Of a DNA stretch of 64,000 bases, positions 57,000 through 64,000 are shown in pieces. A program made the position numbers and the translations under genes. The notes under the pieces are model-generated. The model saw only the letters and a list, made by a program, of their open reading frames with translations. It made no database searches and was not told the DNA's origin. Source of the DNA: Hymenopus coronatus (taxonomy: Eukaryota > Arthropoda > Insecta > Mantodea > Hymenopodidae); contig CM060896.1 of assembly GCA_030762935.1 (NCBI GenBank), forward strand, positions 7,967,501 to 8,031,500, in the 5' to 3' direction. The first letter of the stretch is position 1; the number at the start of each line of letters is the position of its first letter.

Positions 57000-58560
57000 C
57001 TGTATAGCCTCTGTGATGCGCAGTGTTAGGGACTTTCGTGCCATAGTAAAGGCCTCCAGCTCTGTATAGCCTCTGTGTTGCGGAGTGTTAGAAACTTCCG
57101 TGTCAGAGTAAAGGCCTCCAGCTCTGTATAGCACCTGTGGTGCGCAGTGTTAGGGTCTTCCTTGCCATAGCAGAAGCCTCCAGTTATGTACAGCCTCTGT
57201 GGTATGCAATGTTAAGGACTTCCGTGCCATAGTACTGGCCTTCAGCAATTGTATAGTCTCTGCGATGTGCAGTTTTAGGTATTTCCGTGCAATAGTAGAG
57301 GCCTCCAGCTCTGTATAGTCTCTGTGGTGCTCACTGTTAGGGGCTTCCGTGCCATTTTAGAGGCCTCCAGCATTATACAGTCTCTGTGTTGCGCAGTGTT
57401 AGGGACTTCCGTGCCATAGTACAGGCCTCCAGCTTTGTATAGCCTCTGTGGTGCGCAGTGTTAGGTACTTCCATGCCATAGTAGAGGCATCTTGCTCTGT
57501 TTAGCCTCTGTCGTGCTCACTGTTAGGGGCTTACGTGCCATAGTATAGGCCTCCGGCTCTGTATGGCCTCTGTTGTGCGCAATTTTAGGGACTTCCGTGC
57601 CATAGTAGAGGCCGCCAGATCTGTATAGCCTCTGTGGTGCGCAGTGCTAGGGACTTCCGTGCCATAGTAGAGGGCTCCAGCTCTGTATAGCCTCTCTGGT
57701 GCGCACTGTTAGGGACTTCCGTGCCATAGTTGAGGCCTCCAGCTCTGTAAAGCCTATGTGGTGCGCAGTGTTAGGGACTTCCGCGCCATAGTAGAGGTCT
57801 CCAGCTCTGTATAGCCACTGTTGTGCGCACTGTTAGGGACTTCCGTTCCGTAGTAGAGGCCTCCAGCTCTGTACAGTTTCTTTGGTGCACAGTGTTAGGG
57901 ACTTCCTTGCCATAGTAGAGGCCTCCAGCTCTGTAAAGCTTCTGTGGTGAGCAGTGTTAGGGACTTCCGTGCCATAGTAGAGGTCTCCAGCTCTCAATAG
58001 CCACTGTGGTGCGCACTGCTAGGGACTTCCGTTCCGTAGTAGAGGCCTTCAGCTCTGTACAGCCTCTGTGGTGCGCAGTGTTAGGGATTTCCGTGCCATA
58101 GTAGAGGCCTACAGCTCTGTATTGCCTGAGTGATGTGCAGTGTTAGGGACTTTCGTGCCATAGTAAAGGCCTCCAGCTCTGTATAGCCTCCGTGTTGTGG
58201 AGTGTTAGGGAATTCCATGTTAGAGTAAAGGCCTCCAGCTCTGAATAGCCTCTGTGGTTAGCAGTGTTAGGGACTTCCTTGCCATAGTAGAAGCCTCCAG
58301 CTCTGTACAGCCTCTGTGGTGCGCAGTGTTAGGGACTTCTGTGCCATAGTAGAGGCCTCTCGCTCTGTACAGCCTCTGTTGAGTGCAGTGTATGGGACTT
58401 CCGTGCCATAGTAAAGGCCTCCAGCTCTGTATAGCCTCTGTGTTGCGGAGTGTTAGGGACTTCCGTGTCAGAGTAAAGGCCTCCAGCTCTGTATAGCCTC
58501 TGTGGTGCGCAGTGTTAGGGACTTCCTTGCCATAGTAGAAGCCTCCAGCTCTGTACAGTC
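57000..58560. repeat. Higher-order segment of the 62-bp satellite, copy 1
   Basis: Rare variants such as CAGTTATGTA (57,181) and GAGTGCAGTGTATGGGACTT (58,381) recur at +3,594 and +3,593 (60,775 and 61,974), about 58 monomers away. Variant order is preserved between them, so this is a segmental duplication and not chance. Confidence 0.8.
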
Positions 58561-60639
58561 TCTGTGGTATGCAGTGTTAAGGACCTCCGTGCCATAGTAG
58601 AGGCCTCCAGCTCTGTACAGCCTCTGCGGTGTGCAGTTTTAGGGATTTCCGTGCCATAGTAGAGGCCTCCAGCTCTGTATACGCTCTGTTGTGCTTACTG
58701 TTAGGGGCTTTCGTGCCATTTTAGAGGCCTCCAGCTTTTACAGCCTCTGTGGTGCGCAATATTAGAGACTTCCGTGCCATAGTACAGGCCTCTAGCTTTG
58801 TATAGCCTCTGTGGTGCTCAGTGTTAGGGACTTCCATGCCATAGTGGAGGCTTCTACCTCTGTATAGCCTCTGTGGTGCTCACTGCTAGGGGCTTCCGTG
58901 CCATTGTAGAGGCCTCCAGCTTTGTACAGGCTCTGTGGTGCGCAGAGTTAGGGACTTCCGTGCCATATTACAGGCCTCCAGCTTTGTATAGCCTCTGTGG
59001 TGCGAAGTGTTAGGGACTTGCGTGCCATAGTATAGGCCTCCGGCTCTGTATGGCCTCTGTGGTGCGCAGTGTAAAGGACTTCCGTGCCATAGTAGAGGCC
59101 TCCAGCTCTGTATAGCCTCCGTGGTGTGCTGTTTTAGGGACTTCCTTGTCAGAGTAGAGGTATCCAGCTCTGTATAGCCTCTCTGGTGTGCAGTGTTAGG
59201 GACTTCCGTGCTATAGTAGAGGCCTCCGGATCTGTATAGCCTCTGTGGTGCGCAGTGTTAGGGACTTCCGTGCCATAGTAGAGGTCTCCAGCTCTGTATA
59301 TCCTCTCTGGTGCGCACTGTTAGGGGCTTCCGTGCCATAGTAGACGCCTCCAGCTCTGTAAAGCCTCTGTGGTGCGCAGTGTTAGGGACTTCCGTGCCAT
59401 AGTAGAGGCCTCCAGCTCTGTATAGCCTCCGTGGTGCGCAGTGTTAGGGACTTCCATGCCATAGTAGAGGCCTCCATCTCTGTACAGCCTCTGTGGTGCG
59501 CAGTGTTAGGTACTTCCGTGCCATAGTAAAGGCCACAAGCTCTGTATAGCCTCCGTGGTGCGAAGTGTTAGGGACTTCCGTGCCGTAGTAAAGGCCTCCA
59601 GGTCTGTATGGCCTCCGTTATGAGCAGTGTTAGGGACTTCCGTGCCATAGTAGAGGCCATCAGCTCTGTAAAGCCTCTGTGGTGCGCAGTGTTAGGGACT
59701 TCCGTGCCATGGTAGAGGCCTCCAGCTCTGTATAGCCTCCGTGGTGCGCAGTGTTAGGGACTTCCTTGCCATAGTAGAGGCCTCCATCTCTGTACAGTCT
59801 CTGTGGTGCGCAGTGTTAGGTACTTCCGTGCCATAGTAAAGGCCACAAGCTCTGTATAGCCTCCGTGGTGCGAAGTGTTAGGGACTTCCGTGCCGTAGTA
59901 GAGGCCTCCAGGTCTGTATGGCCTCCGTTATGAGCAGTGTTAGGGACTTCCGTGCCATAGTAGAGGCCATCAGCTCTGTACAGCCTCTGTGCTGCGCAGT
60001 GTTAGGGACTTCGGTGCCATAGTAGAGGCCTCCAGCTCTGTACAGCTTCTTTGGTGCGCTGTGTTAGGAACTACCGTGCCATAGTAGAGGCCTCCAGATC
60101 TGTACCGCCGCTGTGGTGCGCAGTGTTAGAGACTTCCGTGCCATAGTAGAGGCCTCCAGCTCTGTACAGCCTCTGTGGTGCACAGTGTTAGTTACTTCCG
60201 TGCCATAGTAGAGGCCTCCAGCTCTGTATAGCCTCTGTGGTGCGCAGTGTTAGGGATTTCCGTGCCATAGTAGTCCTACAGCTCTGTATAGCCTCTTTGG
60301 TGCGCAGTGTTAGGGACTTTCGTGCCATAGTAGAGGCCTCCATCTCTGTACAGCCTCTGTGGTGCGCAGTGTTAGGTACTTCCGTGCCATAGTAAAGGCC
60401 TCCAGCTCTGTTTAGCCTCCGTGTTGCGGTGTGTTAGGGACTTCCGTGTCAGAGTAGAGGGCTCCAGCTCTCTATAGCCTCTGTGGAGCGCAGTGTTAGG
60501 GTCTTCCGTGCCATAGTAGAAGCCTCCAGCTCTGTACAGCCTCTGTGGTATGCAGTGTTAAGGACCTCCGTGCCATAGTGGAGAGCTCCAGCTCTGTATA
60601 GCCTCTGCGATGTGCAGTTTTAGGGACCTCCGTGCCATA

Positions 60640-62110
60640 GTAGAGGCCTCCAGCTCTGTATAGCCTCTGTGTTGCGGAGTGTTAGAAACTTCCGTGTCAG
60701 AATAAAGGCCTCCAGCTCTGTATAGCCTCTGTGGTGCGCAGTGTTAGGATCTTCCTTGCCATAGCAGAAGCCTCCAGTTATGTACAGCCTCTGTGGTATG
60801 CAATGTTAAGGACTTCCGTGCCATAGTACTGGCCTTCAGCTCTGTATAGTCTCTGCGATGTGCAGTTTTAGGTATTTCCGTGCAATAGTAGAGGCCTCCA
60901 GCTCTGTATAGTCTCTGTGGTGCTCACTGTTAGGGGCTTCCGTGCCATTTTAGAGGCCTCCAGCATTGTACAGTCTCTGTGTTGCGCAGTGTTAGGGACT
61001 TCCGTGCCATAGTACAGGCCTCCAGCTTTGTATAGCCTCTGTGGTGCGCAGTGTTAGGTACTTCCATGCCATAGTAGAGGCATCTAGCTCTGTCTAGCCT
61101 CTGTCGTATTCACTGTTAGGGGCTTACGTGCCATAGTATAGGCCTCCGGCTCTGTATGGCCTCTGTTGTGCGCAATTTTAGGGACTTCCGTGCCATAGTA
61201 GAGGCCGCCAGATCTGTATAGCCTCTGTGGTGCGCAGTGCTAGGGACTTCCGTGCCATAGTAGAGGGCTCCAGCTCTGTATAGCCTCTCTGGTGCGCACT
61301 GTTAGGGACTTCCGTGCCATAGTAGAGGCCTCCAGCTCTGTAAAGCCTATGTGGTGCGCAGTGTTAGGTACTTCCGTGCCATAGTAGAGGCCTCCAGCTC
61401 TGTATAGCTTCTGTAGTGCGCAGTGTTAGGGACTTCCATGCCATAGTAGAGGTCTCCAGCTCTGTATAGCCACTGTTGTGCGCACTGTTAGGGACTTCCG
61501 TTCCGTAGTAGAGGCCTCTAGCTCTGTACAGTTTCTTTGGTGCACAGTGTTAGGGACTTCCGTGCCATAGTAGAGGTCTCCAGCTCTCAATAGTCACTGT
61601 GGTGCGCACTGCTAGGGACTTCCGTTCCGTAGTAGAGGCCTTCAGCTCTGTACAGCCTCTGTGGTGCGCAGTGTTAGGGATTTCCGTGCCATAGTAGAGG
61701 CCTCCAGCTCTATATTGCCTGAGTGATCTGCAGTGTTAGGGACTTTCGTGCCATAGTAAAGGCCTCCAGCTCTGTATAGCCTGCGTATTGTGGAGTGTTA
61801 GGGAATTCCATGTTAGAGTAAAGGCCTCCAGCTCTGAATAGCCTCTGTGGTTAGCAGTGTTAGGGACTTCCTTGCCATAGTAGAAGCCTCCAGCTCTGTA
61901 CAGCCTCTGTGGTGCGCAGTGTTAGGGACTTCTGTGCCATAGTAGAGGCCTCTCGCTCTGTACAGCCTCTGTGGAGTGCAGTGTATGGGACTTCCGTGCC
62001 ATAGTAAAGGCCTCCAGCTCTGTATAGCCTCTGTGTTGCGGAGTGTTAGGGACTTCCGTGTCAGAGTAAAGGCCTCCAGCTCTGTATAGCCTCTGTGGTG
62101 CGCAGTGTTA
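60640..62110. repeat. Higher-order segment of the 62-bp satellite, copy 2
   Basis: Counterpart of 57,000-58,560. Downstream, the offset drops to 3,284 (58,831 versus 62,115 and 59,141 versus 62,425), so this copy lacks about five monomers (310 bp) relative to the first. It drops again to 2,974 after the local 310-bp duplication near 59.6-59.9 kb. Confidence 0.8.
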
Positions 62111-64000
62111 GGGACTTCCATGCCATAGTAGAGGCTTCTACCTCTGTATAGCCTCTGTGGTGCTCAGTGTTAGGGGCTTCCGTGCCATTGTAGAGGCCTC
62201 CAGCTTTGTACAGGCTCTGTAGTGCGCAGTGTTAGGGACTTCCGTGCCATATTACAGGCCTCCAGCTTTGTATACCCTCTGTGGTGCGAAGTGTTAGGGA
62301 CTTCCGTGCCATAGTATAGGCCTCCGGCTCTGTATGGCCTGTGTGGTGCGCAGTGTTAAGGACTTCCGTGCCATAGTAGAGGCCTCCAGCTCTGTATAGC
62401 CTCCGTGGTGTGCTGTGTTAGGGACTTCCTTGTCAGAGTAGAGGTATCCAGCTCTGTATAGCCTCTCTGGTGTGCAGTGTTAGGGACTTCCGTGCTATAG
62501 TAGAGGCCTCCAGATCTGTATAGCCTCTGTGGTGCGCTGTGTTAGGGACTTCCGTGCCATAGTAGAGGTCTCCAGCTCTGTATATCCTCTCTGGTGGGCA
62601 CTGTTAGGGACTTCCGTGCCATAGTAGACGCCTCCAGCTCTGTAAAGCCTCTGTGGTGCGCAGTGTTAGGGACTTCCATGCCATAGTAGAGGCCTCCAGC
62701 TCTGTATAGCCTCCATGGTGCGCAGTGTTAGGGACATCCATGCCATAGTAGAGGCCTACATCTCTGTACAGCCTCTGTGGTGCGCAGTGTTAGGTACTTC
62801 CGTGCCATAGTAAAGGCCTCAAGCTCTGTATAGCCTCCGTGGTGCGAAGTGTTAGGGACTTCCGTGCCGTAGTAGAGACCTCCAGGTCTGTATGGCCTCC
62901 GTTATGAGCAGTGTTAGGGACTTCCGTGCCATAGTAGAGGCCATCAGCTCTGTACAGCCTCTGTGTTGCGCAGTGTTAGGGACTTCGGTGCCATAGTAGA
63001 GGCCTCCAGCTCTGTACAGCTTCTTTGGTGCGCTGTGTTAGGAACTGCCGTGCCATAGTAGAGGCCTCCAGATCTGTACCGCCGCTGTGGTGCGCAGTGT
63101 TAGAGACTTCCGTGCCATAGTAGAGGCCTCCAGCTCTGTACAGCCTCTGTGGTGCGCAGTGTTAGAGACTTCCGTGCCATAGTAGAGGCCTCCAGCTCTG
63201 TACAGCCTCTGTGGTGCACAGTGTTAGTTACTTCCGTGCCATAGTAGAGGCCTCCAGCTCTGTATAGCCTCTGTGGTGCGCAGTGTTAGGGATTTCCGTG
63301 CCATAGTAGTCCTACAGCTCTGTATAGCCTCTTTGGTGCGCAGTGTTAGGGACTTCCGTGCCATAGTAGAGGCCTCCAGCTCTGTATAGCCTCCGTGGTG
63401 CGCAGTGTTAGGGACTTCCATGCCATAGTAGAGGCCTCCTTCTCTGTACAGCCTCTGTGGTGCGCAGTGTTAGGTACTTCCGTGCCATAGTAAAGGCCCC
63501 CAGCTCTGTATAGCCTCTTTGGTGCGCAGTGTTAGGGACTTCCGTGCCATAGTAGAGGTCTCCAGCTCTGTATAGCCACTGTGGTGCGCACTGTTAGGGA
63601 CTTCCGTTCCATAGTAGAGGCCTCCGGCTCTGTATAGCCACTGTGGTGCGCAGTGTTAGGGACTTCCGTGCCATAGTAGAGCTCTCCAGCTCTGTATATC
63701 CTCTCTGGTGCGCTCTGTTAGGGACTTCCGTTCCGTAGTAGAGGCCTCCAGCTCGGTACAGCCTCTGTGGGGCGCAGTGTTAGGGACTTCCGTGCCATAG
63801 TAAAGGCCTCCAGCTCTGTATAGCCTCCGTGATGCGCAGTGTTAGGGACTTCCGTGCCATAGAAGAAGCCTCCAGCTCTGTACAGCCTCTGTGGTGCGCA
63901 GGGTTAAGGACTTGCTTGCCATAGTAGAGGCCTCCAGCTCTGTACAGCCTCTGTGGTGTGCAGTGTATTGGACTTCCGTGCCATAGTAGAGGCCTCCAGC

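Larger units (their letters stand above)
53694..64000. repeat. 62-bp satellite array, continuing past the window
   Basis: The monomer runs from GTTAGGGACTTCCGTGCC through ATAGTAGAGGCCTCCAGC and TCTGTATAGCCTCTGTGG to TGCGCAGT, 62 bp. The period is measured between GTTAGGG at 59,381 and 59,443. About 166 monomers fit in the window, differing at scattered sites such as GTATAG/GTACAG, GCGCAG/GCGCAC and GCCTCTG/GCCTCCG. Each monomer contains the palindrome GAGGCCTC and an inverted pair AGAGGC-N15-GCCTCT. Larger segments are themselves duplicated: offset 310 bp near 59.5-59.95 kb, 616 bp near 55.0-55.7 kb, about 1.3 kb near 55.1-56.8 kb, and about 3.59 kb between 57.0-58.6 and 60.6-62.1 kb. No gene is supported; antisense Arg/Ser/Leu-rich frames are repeat shadows. 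Confidence 0.95.

Noticed and set aside
53827..63421. Minus-strand frames with repeating RGLYYGTEVPN-type strings
   Set aside because: Each is one reading of the 62-bp monomer. Since 62 is not a multiple of three, the frame shifts every monomer and the products have no consistent protein repeat.
53694..64000. TTAGGG inside every 62-bp monomer as a telomeric repeat
   Set aside because: It occurs once per 62 bp within GTTAGGGACTT rather than in tandem, so it is a chance hexamer in a satellite monomer.

Overview
This is a eukaryotic, almost certainly arthropod, genomic window dominated by satellite DNA and nested transposable elements. It contains one host gene, seen only as two exons. The arthropod assignment rests on an R1-clade non-LTR retrotransposon (two CCHC zinc knuckles plus a degraded third in ORF1; apurinic-type endonuclease, reverse transcriptase and a C-terminal CCHC knuckle in ORF2), on a Mutator/Kolobok-type transposase of a kind I know mainly from arthropods, and on a galectin-like split gene. 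The species cannot be named from the sequence.

Layout. Positions 1-46,127 are one huge trinucleotide-phase array. It starts with GCT/GCC/ACC repeats and then becomes ACC/ACT (AGT/GGT on the minus strand). It is interrupted by: a short non-LTR 3'-end-like piece (655-868); a 5'-truncated R1 3' end (927-1082); a nearly full-length but broken R1-clade element (6172-14384); and a 5'-truncated Jockey-like element with a (TTA)n tail (44,697-45,869). All of these inserts lie in the same orientation. The R1 element is itself a host: a 78-bp hairpin-bearing insert with a 13-bp direct repeat sits near its 3' end, and an apparently intact 2.79-kb DNA transposon (11,274-14,060, TTA/TTAA target) splits its C-terminal zinc knuckle. 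The array between 14.4 and 44.7 kb carries several tiers of higher-order duplication, including an exactly 4,483-bp-offset tandem duplication.

The array ends about 36 bp before the 3' splice site of an exon (46,164-46,315). A second exon (52,908-53,106) joins it in phase 2. The joined reading frame resembles a galectin-type beta-sandwich domain. The intron between the exons holds a decayed mariner-like transposase (minus strand), a tRNA-derived SINE, simple repeats and a polypurine GA array. Downstream of the second exon, a 62-bp satellite with its own nested higher-order duplications runs from about 53,694 past the window end.

The functional content is therefore small: one probably intact transposase gene and part of one host gene. 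The main interest is structural: a candidate microsatellite-targeted R1 lineage, a readable order of nested insertions, and two large satellites inside or next to the introns of one gene. Because the window is so repetitive, assembly collapse or false duplication must be kept in mind for copy numbers.
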